Shown in pieces: positions 15,031-22,010 of a stretch of 33,064 nucleotides of DNA. A model generated the notes under the pieces. The model was not told the DNA's origin. It worked only from the letters and a program-made list of their open reading frames with translations, and searched no databases. Position 1 is the stretch's first letter; every line of letters begins with the position of its first letter. The translations under genes were made by a program, and so were the position numbers. Source of the DNA: Candidatus Roizmanbacteria bacterium. Lineage in GTDB: Bacteria; Patescibacteriota; Microgenomatia; UBA1406; GWC2-37-13. The stretch lies in assembly GCA_027002315.1 (NCBI GenBank), contig JALWZV010000088.1, positions 1 through 33,064 of the forward strand. Reading direction: 5' to 3'.

Positions 15031-15888
15031 TCATACCTTAAATATTTTCTTAAACTTGATATAACCCTGTTTGAAACTGACTGGTCGTCCCTGCACAGCA
15101 TTTTTCATAATGGAAAGCGGTATTCTTTTGAAATATAGTTGCGACCTTTCTAGCATCGTCCTATCTTTTCTTCCAGAGTACAATGTAAAAACCTTTTCTA
15201 CAAACTTAGCCCCATACTCAAATAAACCGCTAAAATCAACAGCCGCATCTGTAAAAGCACGGTCAGAAAAATCAATAATATTCACTTGTTCCCTTTTATG
15301 ATCCCATAAAATATGCTCCCAACTTAAGTCACTATGAGTCAGAACACTTGTATAATCGCAGCTGAGAGCCTTTCTCAAATGCGTAAAGTATTCTTCAATA
15401 ACCTGAATTTCTTGTTCTTTGAGTCGCGGAAAAACAAGTTTTTCAATATCACGAACTAGAGCTTGGTGTTGCTCTTTCTGGTCTTCAAATCGGACACTGT
15501 GCTTGACAGCAACTGACTTTGGCATAGCATGAAGCGTTGAGATAAACTCAGCAAGCTGTTTGGCTACTTTGTTTTTATCTGAAACAGAAAGTTTAAAAAA
15601 ATCCGATGCGGTAAGTTCTCGACCATGCACCACATCATATCCAGCAAATGATTTGTCTTTGGAAACGTACTTGTAATCTGGAATGCCCACTTTAACTTTC
15701 TTTTTTAAGTAGCTGAGTAGCTGTATTTCGTCTTTGAGCCGAGATAAATACTCTTTACTTTTTGGGAAGCGAAAAATAATCTTCTCGTCCAAAACAATAA
15801 CTACATGATCAAAACCATGAGTAAGCACATGATGCTTCTCCCACTTTATTTGAGGAAAATTATGTTTTATCTTCTGTATAAAAAACAA
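15031..15888 (-). CDS. Aminoglycoside/choline-kinase-like phosphotransferase (APH fold)
   Basis: A 285-residue kinase-fold protein. An N-terminal lobe carries GFDHVVIVLDEKIIFRFPKS (25-44). The Brenner motif HSDLSWEHILWD (185-196) gives the catalytic D187 and the H192 position, and IIDFSD (204-209) gives the metal-binding Asp. It would phosphorylate a hydroxyl on a small molecule; aminoglycoside resistance cannot be assumed. The start is a TTG one codon after the TGA of the desulfoferrodoxin gene, in the same frame and without a ribosome-binding site, so it is probably read by reinitiation or from the internal TATAAT at 15922-15927. Confidence 0.82.
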   Translation of the reverse strand: MFFIQKIKHNFPQIKWEKHHVLTHGFDHVVIVLDEKIIFRFPKSKEYLSRLKDEIQLLSYLKKKVKVGIPDYKYVSKDKSFAGYDVVHGRELTASDFFKLSVSDKNKVAKQLAEFISTLHAMPKSVAVKHSVRFEDQKEQHQALVRDIEKLVFPRLKEQEIQVIEEYFTHLRKALSCDYTSVLTHSDLSWEHILWDHKREQVNIIDFSDRAFTDAAVDFSGLFEYGAKFVEKVFTLYSGRKDRTMLERSQLYFKRIPLSIMKNAVQGRPVSFKQGYIKFKKIFKV

Positions 15889-15891
15889 TTG

Positions 15892-16272
15892 TCAAGTCTT
15901 AGACTTCCACAAACCATGTAAATTATAATACTCTCTTGTCTCAACCTCTTCTGCCTTAACCTCAAACTCTGCTTCTGGTTTATCAGTGGGTTCCAAAAAC
16001 TTTCGATAGGTTACTCCATCAGCCAATATTTCCACCCATTCTATGTAATGTTTTTCCTCCATCGGATGAGAAATTGACCCAACCTTAACTTTTACACCTG
16101 CGTCTGTTTTTTCCAACACAGGAACGTGTTTTTCTCCACCGATATCTTCAGTCTTTTCTTCCAACAGCTTCATCGGTTGGCCGCAGCAAGCAAGCTGGCC
16201 ACCACCAGCATGTAAAACCTCAATGATATTACCGCAAACAAGACATTTATAAATTTGTCTTTGTTTTATCAT
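15892..16272 (-). CDS. dfx: Desulfoferrodoxin (superoxide reductase) lacking the axial Cys
   Basis: A 126-residue, two-iron superoxide reductase that turns superoxide into hydrogen peroxide in the cytoplasm of anaerobes. The centre I rubredoxin-like ligands are all present: C10, C13, C29 and C30. The centre II ligands H49 (in EKHVP, with Glu47/Lys48), H69, H75 and H119 are also present. The fifth ligand, normally a Cys in the YCNxHGxW motif, is Tyr116 here: REYYNLHGLW, codon TAT at 15925-15927. One G-to-A change from TGT would explain it. Without that thiolate the normal reaction should be badly affected. The TGA stop is followed two codons later by the APH gene in the same frame. Confidence 0.93.
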   Translation of the reverse strand: MIKQRQIYKCLVCGNIIEVLHAGGGQLACCGQPMKLLEEKTEDIGGEKHVPVLEKTDAGVKVKVGSISHPMEEKHYIEWVEILADGVTYRKFLEPTDKPEAEFEVKAEEVETREYYNLHGLWKSKT

Positions 16273-16365
16273 ATCATATTAATTTTTTAACTTATAATCA
16301 TGCTTTTATTATTAATAGACTGATACAAAACTTTCAAACTTATCTTAGAACTCTCTTTTCATTTT

Positions 16366-16854
16366 CTACTTACTAAAAAATTTCTTCAACCTTTGTGTTG
16401 CCAGCTCCACTTTATGTAAATTCGTTTTTGTTTTCATGTTCTGTCTTGCATATTCCATAATAGGACGAACAGAACCTATTTTATGTCCAAACTTTCCATC
16501 TTTCATCCAATTATACCGCGGAAACATCCAGACGTGAAAATGATGCTCAGTATCCTCTTCTTGCACAAAATACACTGTATTTACCTTCAATACTTCCCGC
16601 ACAGCTTTACGAACACTACACAAAAACTTTATAAAATCTTTTTGATCGTCGCTATTCAACTTGTCTATGCTGTTCAAATGTCTTTTGGAGACAATGATAA
16701 TAAATCCAGGGATGGGGATTTCATAATCCTGCTAAGCAGTAAAGTACTTGCTTGATGTTATGATACCTCCTGGTGTTTTAACAATCCTCTGCTGTATGGC
16801 ACAACTCAAACACTTAACCTCCTTAGGATTGTTATATATGTCTACTATCTGCAT
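16366..16854 (-). pseudogene. HIT-family protein gene interrupted by an in-frame TAG
   Basis: Read from ATG at 16854 the frame gives a CLSCAIQQRIVKTPGG start with a zinc-type CxxC. It continues to SKYFTA, hits TAG at codon 41 (16732-16734), then goes on in the same frame with QDYEIPIPGFIIIVSKRHLN and a complete HIT-like end (EEDTEHHFHVWMFPRYNWM, SVRPIMEYARQ). HIT proteins act on nucleotide phosphoramidates or esters. The active-site region reads H-H-F-H-V-W, where a canonical HIT triad has His at the last of these, as I remember to be common in this CPR subgroup. A CAG (Gln)-to-TAG change would explain the break. TAG ends other genes here, so recoding is unlikely. The 3' part alone could restart only from weak codons. 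It lies 9 bases after DUF2000. Confidence 0.8.
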
Positions 16855-16863
16855 AAAATAACG

Positions 16864-17298
16864 TTATCTATATAACGAAAATTTTTTAGTAAACTCTTTA
16901 ATTTCTGTTGTAGAACCAAATAAAACAATAGCATAATACTCTAATTCTGCTTCCGGTGTATTTTCAGTCGCATCACGTTGTTCCTGTGATGTACCAATAG
17001 TCATGGTATTTGTAAAGTCAGCAAATGGAATATTCCTTTTTATGCATTCCTGACGCACTGTACGAATTTTATTTGAGTTATCAGCCCGTAATACAATGAA
17101 GGGGAAATGAGAAATGTTAGGATGTATGTTCCCATCTCTGTCTTTGTACTGTAAAAAACACATCTTGCTTGCATTATTTGATCCGCCAGCGAGACCGGCT
17201 GTTATGTGTCCTAAAGCATTCATAAGGCGTCCAACCTGAATCTTTTTGTTAAGAATAGCGACAAATCTTCGTGAATTCTCGTCTGGCAACGCTGTCAT
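16864..17298 (-). CDS. DUF2000 family protein
   Basis: A 144-residue soluble protein. The opening RRFVAILNKKIQVGRLMNAL followed by GHITAGLAG is the DUF2000 signature; this family has a fold like peptidyl-tRNA hydrolase 2 but no settled function. SHFPFIVLRADNSNKIRTVR and ADFTNTMTIGTSQEQ fit the remainder of the domain. It lies between ridA (10 bases upstream) and the HIT gene (9 bases downstream), so the three look like one operon. TATAAT 16 bases upstream of the ATG falls inside the end of ridA and could be an internal promoter. Confidence 0.82.
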   Translation of the reverse strand: MTALPDENSRRFVAILNKKIQVGRLMNALGHITAGLAGGSNNASKMCFLQYKDRDGNIHPNISHFPFIVLRADNSNKIRTVRQECIKRNIPFADFTNTMTIGTSQEQRDATENTPEAELEYYAIVLFGSTTEIKEFTKKFSLYR

Positions 17299-17308
17299 AA
17301 ATAAGATT

Positions 17309-17735
17309 TTACAAATTATACTTCTCTTGTGCCTTGCGTGATATTACGTCTCCTTCAGCAACACACTCAATCTCAACCGCAGCCCCTAAAGGCAATTCTT
17401 TAACAGCAACTGCTACTCTTGCTGGTGGAACACTCCCAAACTTTTTAGCATACACCTCATTCATCTCTTGATAATCATTTATAGATGTAAGGAAAACTCT
17501 TGTTTTGACAATATTGTCAAAACTCCAACCAAGCTCCGATAAAATATTCGCAATGTTTTTGAAGGCTTGCTCTGTTTGCAAACCAACTCCGCCTTGAACT
17601 AATTTGCCAGTTTGAGGATCTAAGCCTATTTGTCCGGAAACTTCAAGACGATATTTGTTTACACTCAACACTCCTTGTGAAAAAAAAACTGGCTGCCTTT
17701 GGAGCTTTGTTGGAATCGACTGCTATTTTTTTCAT
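17309..17735 (-). pseudogene. ridA: RidA-family protein gene with a frameshift at a T9 run
   Basis: RidA hydrolyses reactive enamine/imine intermediates to protect PLP enzymes. From ATG at 17735 the frame gives MKKIAVDSNKAPKAASFF, then runs through nine T (A9 at 17680-17688 on the plus strand) and goes out of frame. With one T fewer it reads AASFFSQGVLSVNKYRLEVS and on through GQIGLDPQTGKLV to the normal end (RVAVAVKELPLGAAVEIECV). The rest of the protein is complete, including the conserved Arg in PPARV and the Glu in EIECVAEGD. The break may be a real mutation, a homopolymer sequencing error, or one repaired by transcript slippage. A GTG at 17671 could start the truncated form, missing about 20 residues. 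Confidence 0.82.
17680..17688 (-). repeat. Nine-base homopolymer at the ridA frameshift
   Basis: A run of nine A (T9 in the coding sense). Eight would restore the ridA reading frame. Runs of this length are prone to polymerase slippage and to sequencing error. Confidence 0.8.
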
Positions 17736-17786
17736 ATTATGAATTACTCAATTCTAACATATTTATACACTCAATTTCGTATAAAA

Positions 17787-17878
17787 TTATTTGTCTTCTG
17801 CTCTCTTTAAAATCTTAACTACTCCATTGTCTGCATCAATTTCTACTAAATCCCTCATAATCATGAAAACTACTATTT
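17787..17878 (-). pseudogene. 3' scrap of a PEP-synthase/PPDK-like mobile domain
   Basis: Between ridA and the small membrane protein the minus strand encodes MRDLVEIDADNGVVKILKRA and then EDK and TAA (17787-17789). This matches the extreme C-terminus of the phosphohistidine (PEP-utilising) mobile domain, usually ...GDLVEVDADNGVVKI... . Only about 25 recognisable codons remain and nothing of the rest of the enzyme is seen. It is either a leftover of a deleted gene or chance similarity; the first is favoured. Confidence 0.45.
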
Positions 17879-18196
17879 TCACTTACCGTATTTTTCAATT
17901 AACCACCCCAGAGAACTTCCAAAGATTACTGTCGATATACTCATAGGAATAACTGCATCAAAAGAATTCCACCAAACCAAAAATGCTATTGGAATCAGCG
18001 TCAAAACCGAGATAGTTAATCCTTTTATCCACCCCTTTATATTCAAACGTGTGATAGAGATAATATAGCCGACAACAAGCCAGTGAAAAAAAGCAGAAAG
18101 GTTGGCATCCCAGCTCATTTTCTGAATAATCATTGGAGTAACATCCAAAACTCCAACCACCAAACCTAGTAAGATGCCTAATTTAGCTTTTTTCAT
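17879..18196 (-). CDS. Small multi-pass membrane protein
   Basis: A 105-residue hydrophobic protein with about four membrane segments (roughly 5-25, 32-50, 56-77 and 82-100) separated by short loops, including GWIKGLTISVLTLIPIAFLV. The pattern (ILLGLVVGVLDVTPMI at the start, SLGWLIEKYGK at the end) is that of small uncharacterised bacterial membrane proteins. No functional motif is visible. TATATA lies 5 bases before the ATG. Confidence 0.6.
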   Translation of the reverse strand: MKKAKLGILLGLVVGVLDVTPMIIQKMSWDANLSAFFHWLVVGYIISITRLNIKGWIKGLTISVLTLIPIAFLVWWNSFDAVIPMSISTVIFGSSLGWLIEKYGK

Positions 18197-18201
18197 ACTT
18201 G

Positions 18202-18207
18202 TATATA
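18202..18207 (-). promoter_or_regulatory. -10-like element (TATATA), leaderless type
   Basis: TATATA on the minus strand ends 5 bases before the ATG at 18196; an overlapping AATATA ends 7 bases before it. There is no ribosome-binding site. Confidence 0.35.
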
Positions 18208-18232
18208 TTTTAACATCTACTAATTTGCAAAA

Positions 18233-19159
18233 CTACCTAATTCCTAACAGCTTTATTACCGGCGGGTGAGAAAAATACGCTCGAACGTTAAACTCTTTGT
18301 CTACAAGCTCAATCATCTCAAGGTTAGGTCGTTTAATAAGCTTAAAATTAGAAAACTTTAAGTGCTTTTTCTTAAATCTTTCGTACTCTACAACAGTGAA
18401 ATCAGCATCGCCTTCTTCGGGTCTGGTCGGATCAGGCTTTCTAATTTTTAATAACCTCAAATCTCCAGCAATAGTTTTTAACGGTTTAATGTGAAATAAC
18501 GGACCAGTTGGGGTTTGTTTAACAACATGTCCTAATTTCTCAGCTAGTTTTAACAACTGCTTAAACTCTCTTTTGCTCTGACAGAAGATACAAGCGTAAT
18601 TTACCAACGCATCTTTCTCATTCGTATATTTATTCTTCAAGATACATGCTTGTTCAACAATCTTTTGAATTTTGGCTTTAAAATTCTGTATAACCACTTT
18701 CTGTGTTAATTTATTAATAGTTAAGATTGTGTTCTTAAAGAGTATTGTGTGAAAACCAGCTTTTTTTGTTGCTTTAATATTTAATTCAAAGTCATCGACA
18801 AAAATTATCTCGTTTGGAGACAGTCTCAACAAGCCAGTTAACTTCTTATATAACTCTGGCTTGTTTTTGGAAATACCGAGCCTTGCAGCACTAAAAACTC
18901 TTCTAGATATAAGCTTTAGTTCTTTTTGAAGAGGTGGGTACTCTTGAATATATCTACTTGTTAAAATATACAAGCTTATCTTAGAAGAAATTTTTTTATA
19001 AAAGTTGAGTAACTCTTTATTTAACATAAAATATTTCCAAAAATCGTAGTTACCTTGTTTAAGTAACTCTTCGTGGTAATCGTTGAGTTGTCCAAGTTTG
19101 GAATTATCATTTCTAAAAAGTAAAACTTTAGAAAGATCTGATATTACAGCTCTAATCAT
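18233..19159 (-). CDS. HAD-like domain fused to a conserved uncharacterised domain
   Basis: A 308-residue two-domain protein. Residues 1-145 are a HAD-superfamily fold: AVISDLSKVLLF (motif I), YILTSRY (motif II), KNKPELYKKL (Lys motif III) and IIFVDDFELNIKATKKAGFH (motif IV). In motif I the second Asp of DxD is Ser, so ordinary phosphatase chemistry may be lost or changed. From about 190 there is a separate domain: ACIFCQSKREFKQLLKLAEK, then TPTGPLFHIKPLKTIAGDLR, LLKIRKPDPTRPEEGDADFT and RAYFSHPPVIKLLGIR. I remember that as a standalone conserved family in CPR/archaea without function. Its Arg/Asp-rich RPEEGDADF patch suggests a ligand site. Confidence 0.65.
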   Translation of the reverse strand: MIRAVISDLSKVLLFRNDNSKLGQLNDYHEELLKQGNYDFWKYFMLNKELLNFYKKISSKISLYILTSRYIQEYPPLQKELKLISRRVFSAARLGISKNKPELYKKLTGLLRLSPNEIIFVDDFELNIKATKKAGFHTILFKNTILTINKLTQKVVIQNFKAKIQKIVEQACILKNKYTNEKDALVNYACIFCQSKREFKQLLKLAEKLGHVVKQTPTGPLFHIKPLKTIAGDLRLLKIRKPDPTRPEEGDADFTVVEYERFKKKHLKFSNFKLIKRPNLEMIELVDKEFNVRAYFSHPPVIKLLGIR

Positions 19160-19167
19160 ATAGTTAA

Positions 19168-19173
19168 AGTATA
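19168..19173 (-). promoter_or_regulatory. -10 element (TATACT) of HAD-fusion gene, leaderless type
   Basis: TATACT on the minus strand ends 8 bases before the ATG at 19159. The inverted repeat at 19180-19199 overlaps the spacer and -35 region. Confidence 0.45.
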
Positions 19174-19179
19174 CAATAT

Positions 19180-19199
19180 CTTGTGTAATTTAACACAAG
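19180..19199. promoter_or_regulatory. Inverted repeat in HAD-fusion promoter, possible operator
   Basis: CTTGTGT, six bases, ACACAAG: a perfect 7-bp inverted repeat just upstream of the TATACT hexamer. Its position in the spacer/-35 region of the HAD-fusion promoter suits a repressor site, but a transcribed hairpin or chance cannot be excluded. Confidence 0.4.
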
Positions 19200-19376
19200 T
19201 TATATCGTTATAGGTTATATGCGAACATAAATTTCTCGGTTACTCTTAAACGGTAGTAAGAAGAGGGTGGATTTTTGTTGTCAGTTTTTATCACTAATCT
19301 CTACCAAGCTTCAATTTTAACATACTATCTTGCTGGAATTGCGATTATTTATCTGCAGGTAACTTTTAAGGAATAC

Positions 19377-19408
19377 AACTCCATAAAAGTCTTGACTTTT
19401 GTGGAGTT
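19377..19408. promoter_or_regulatory. Long palindrome over the -35 of the DUF4143 ATPase gene
   Basis: Two 15-base arms, AACTCCATAAAAGTC and GACTTTTGTGGAGTT, separated by TT. They match at 14 of 15 positions (one T-G). The -35 TTGACT lies in the centre of the palindrome. This is a textbook arrangement for a dimeric repressor and suggests that the gene is tightly controlled. Confidence 0.6.
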
Positions 19409-19420
19409 ATTATCTAAAAT
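19392..19420 (+). promoter_or_regulatory. Promoter of the DUF4143 ATPase gene
   Basis: TTGACT (19392-19397), a 17-base spacer and TAAAAT (19415-19420). The ATG at 19431 begins 11 bases past the -10, so the leader would be only a few bases. Confidence 0.65.
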
Positions 19421-19430
19421 GGTTGCTATT

Positions 19431-20573
19431 ATGATAATGAAACGCCCCTACTTAAAAAAACTCAAACAGCTGCTTACACCAGGTAAAGCTGTTTTTGTTG
19501 TTGGTCCAAGAAGAGCTGGAAAAACAACCTTAGTCAAACAACTATTACAAAACTACACTCATCCAGAAAAGACAAAATTTGTCTTAGGAGACAATTTACG
19601 TACACAACAGATATTATCCTCACAAGACAAAACCTTACTTTCAGAGTTCGTAGAGAACATTCAACTTCTTGTTATAGATGAGATACAGTTTATCCCAAAT
19701 ATAGGTATGTCAATAAAGCTTATATTAGATACCCACCCTTACTTACAAATAGTTGCCACAGGTTCAGCAAGCTTAGAAATAGTTAACAAAGTAGGAGAAC
19801 CTCTTGTGGGAAGAAAATTCACCTTACATCTCTACCCTTTTTCTATTTACGAGTTACACCGAAATTTTTACCACTCTTCTCTTGACTTAAAAGAAGATTT
19901 AAACAAAATCTTAATGTTCGGACTTTATCCAGAGGTGTTTTTGTCTCGCAGTAAAAACAAAAAAATCTTAATGCTTAATGAATTAGTAGAATCATACCTG
20001 CTCAAAGATATCTTAACTCTCAAAGAACTGCGTCATCCTTTTCTCTTACATAAGTTGTTACAACTTCTCGCCTATCAGATAGGTAATCTTGTCTCTTTTA
20101 CTGAGCTTTCACGAGAATTAGGTGTAGATGTAAAAACTGTTGAAAAATATATTTGGCTTTTAGAAAAAAGCTTTATTATTAAAAGAGTATCAAGCTTTAG
20201 TCGTAATTTAAGAAATGAGCTTAAAAAAAGCAAAAAATACTATTTTCTTGATTTAGGTATACGCAACGCATTAATTCAAAATTTTAATCGCTTCGATGAA
20301 AGAGCCGATAAAGGACAACTCTGGGAAAATTTTCTTTTTATAGAAAGACTAAAGAAAACTTTTTTAACAGAGAAATTATCCAATCATTTCTTTTGGCGTA
20401 CAAAATATGGTCAGGAGATAGACTTAATTGAAGAACGAGAAGGTAAGTTTTTCCCTTATGAATTTAAGCTCAATAAAAAAAGCGTGAAAACAACAAGGTT
20501 TGAAAAACTTTACTCCACAGCACAAAAAATAAAAGTTATAAATCGGAATAATTTTCTGCAATTTATAACATAA
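19431..20573 (+). CDS. AAA-type ATPase with C-terminal DUF4143 domain
   Basis: About 380 residues. After MIMKRPYLKKLKQLLTPG comes the Walker A motif GPRRAGKTTL, then Walker B LLVIDEIQF, and the sensor TGSASLE. The C-terminal DUF4143 nuclease-like half has YLLKDILTLKELR, a winged-helix stretch (SFTELSRELGVDVKTVEKYI), FYFLDLGIRNALI-type residues and the FFWRTKYGQEIDLI motif, a PD-(D/E)xK-like site. Such proteins are very common in archaea and CPR and often sit in mobile or hypervariable loci; their role is unclear. The frame is open upstream to 19275, but the promoter ends only 10 bases before 19431, so the shorter start (19431, or 19437) is chosen. The upstream frame reads like a hydrophobic peptide and is probably not translated. 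Confidence 0.88.
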   Translation: MIMKRPYLKKLKQLLTPGKAVFVVGPRRAGKTTLVKQLLQNYTHPEKTKFVLGDNLRTQQILSSQDKTLLSEFVENIQLLVIDEIQFIPNIGMSIKLILDTHPYLQIVATGSASLEIVNKVGEPLVGRKFTLHLYPFSIYELHRNFYHSSLDLKEDLNKILMFGLYPEVFLSRSKNKKILMLNELVESYLLKDILTLKELRHPFLLHKLLQLLAYQIGNLVSFTELSRELGVDVKTVEKYIWLLEKSFIIKRVSSFSRNLRNELKKSKKYYFLDLGIRNALIQNFNRFDERADKGQLWENFLFIERLKKTFLTEKLSNHFFWRTKYGQEIDLIEEREGKFFPYEFKLNKKSVKTTRFEKLYSTAQKIKVINRNNFLQFIT

Positions 20574-20579
20574 TATCTT

Positions 20580-20807
20580 TTATCTACCAAGATACTTAAA
20601 TCTTGGAACTTTTTTTCCATCAACTTCTACTGTTTCTAAAAACATCTTCTTTGGTCTTACCCATAAGGAGTTTTTTCCAAACTCTGATGTGTAAAGAGCT
20701 TTATAAACCACCAACTCCTCTAAAGTCTCACTATGTCGAGCAACACCAATAACCTCATACTCTTTGCCTTTATAATGTCTGTACTTTCCGAGCTTTATAC
20801 TTTTCAT
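20580..20807 (-). CDS. DUF1653 family protein
   Basis: A 75-residue protein: GKYRHYKGKEYEVIGVARHS, ETLEELVVYKALY, WVRPKKMFLETVEVDGKKVP, RFKYLG. This is the complete DUF1653 domain, a small SH3-like beta barrel of unknown function. The ATG at 20807 is chosen over an upstream in-frame start because a ribosome-binding site (AAAGGA) sits about 7 bases before it and the domain begins there. It follows the small two-helix membrane protein by 1 base, so the two are co-transcribed. Confidence 0.85.
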   Translation of the reverse strand: MKSIKLGKYRHYKGKEYEVIGVARHSETLEELVVYKALYTSEFGKNSLWVRPKKMFLETVEVDGKKVPRFKYLGR

Positions 20808-20808
20808 A

Positions 20809-21030
20809 TCATTTCCTTTTAGAATCTTGATTATTTTTAATTTGATATCCAACAACCAATCCTCCCCATATAACCCCTATTGAATACAAAGAAATTAATC
20901 CGCTCATAAGCTCAGGGCTCTTTATATCTAGAGTGCTAATTATTTCTCCAAAAATAAAACTCAATAAAGCAACAAACACTACAAAATACCATGTTGATGG
21001 TAAAAGCTTCTTTAAATTATTATTGCTCAT
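20809..21030 (-). CDS. Small two-helix membrane protein
   Basis: A 73-residue protein with two hydrophobic segments (about 14-30 and 43-62) joined by a short acidic loop, and a charged tail. I do not recognise the family. It lies 10 bases after the alpha/beta hydrolase and directly before DUF1653, so all three are probably one unit. The ATG is at 21030; no strong ribosome-binding site is seen. Confidence 0.5.
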   Translation of the reverse strand: MSNNNLKKLLPSTWYFVVFVALLSFIFGEIISTLDIKSPELMSGLISLYSIGVIWGGLVVGYQIKNNQDSKRK

Positions 21031-21040
21031 ATGTGTTTAC

Positions 21041-21937
21041 TTAAATTTCTAATTTATCAATCCAGTTTAATATTTGCTTGGATAACTTGTCCTCATATCC
21101 AAGATAACTATGAGCTGCCCTAGCAATGACTATCCCTTTAAAATTAGAAGATTTGGTAGCACTCTTTAACATCTCTATGCATTCCTCAGCTGGATTACCT
21201 ATTGCAAAATCATTCTCTCCTAACGTAGCCATTATTGGAAGAGTTATCTTTCTAAAATACTTAAAACCTCTTTCTGGATGAAAATAATTAAATATTTGAA
21301 TATTACTATCTAAACGTCCCCAGTTATAAAAAGTCATGGCACTAACTGGACAATTGCTCCATAAGTTAACAGGCATCAACTCCCGCCCTTTACCTTCCTT
21401 TACCATTTTTTCAGCTAATTTTAGATTTTCTTTATAATTTGGCACGTAACGTTCAAATCCGTAAGCGATATCAGATGGAGATATAAGAACTAACGCTTTT
21501 ATTCCTGATAAATCTTTTTTTGTATAAACATACCAGATGATTTTCTGAGGAGTACTATGAGCCTGCAAAATAATATTTCTAAAACCCATTGACTTGGCTT
21601 CTTTTACCCAAGCGTCAATATCGTAAAAAGAGTTCTCAAATATATCAAAAGCTGATCCCATCTGTGCATACTCATAACCTGAGGCTGATCGTTGGACTAT
21701 ATCTGATAAGTAATTCTTCCCCCTATGAGATGCTGTCATAAAAGCGTAACCATGACCAGGATAACTTCTAGCCATATGAAATACAAAATGGTTTTGAAGA
21801 AAATCCCCTTCTTTTCCATGAAAATGAATTACAATAGCCTTGCTTTTTTCTCTTTTTGGTTTTACTAAAACCGCATCTAACTCTAATCCATCTTGAGTTG
21901 TTGTTTTTATGATAGTCCCATTAAAAGTTTCTCGCAT
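21041..21937 (-). CDS. Alpha/beta hydrolase (DUF1749/UCP033634-like)
   Basis: A 298-residue serine hydrolase of unknown substrate. It shows IVIHFHGKEGD (oxyanion loop region), a nucleophile elbow in LQAHSTP (Ser about residue 128), an acid in LGENDFAIG and a His in ARAAHSYLG. This is close to the DUF1749/UCP033634 type with HGxxGD and QxHST motifs. The start is uncertain. An ATG at 21937 is preferred. The same frame is open to a TTG at 21970, and TATAAT overlaps that TTG (about 21969-21975), which would give a leader of some 25 bases to the ATG. The gene starts an operon with the two small genes that follow. Confidence 0.75.
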   Translation of the reverse strand: MRETFNGTIIKTTTQDGLELDAVLVKPKREKSKAIVIHFHGKEGDFLQNHFVFHMARSYPGHGYAFMTASHRGKNYLSDIVQRSASGYEYAQMGSAFDIFENSFYDIDAWVKEAKSMGFRNIILQAHSTPQKIIWYVYTKKDLSGIKALVLISPSDIAYGFERYVPNYKENLKLAEKMVKEGKGRELMPVNLWSNCPVSAMTFYNWGRLDSNIQIFNYFHPERGFKYFRKITLPIMATLGENDFAIGNPAEECIEMLKSATKSSNFKGIVIARAAHSYLGYEDKLSKQILNWIDKLEI

Positions 21938-22010
21938 AGTAAAATTACTAATGCAGTAATCCAACCTCAATTATAACACACAATTAGTGATTGCTTAATA
22001 AATTTTCTAA

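Noticed and set aside
16732..16734. TAG as a recoded sense codon
   Set aside because: TAG ends the metallopeptidase and GT26 genes normally, and only this one gene has it in frame, so a mutation or error is favoured.
19275..19430. N-terminal extension of the DUF4143 ATPase
   Set aside because: The frame is open and reads like a hydrophobic peptide, but it contains the promoter and palindrome, and the ATPase family starts at about KRPYLKKL. A start at 19431 or 19437 is more likely.
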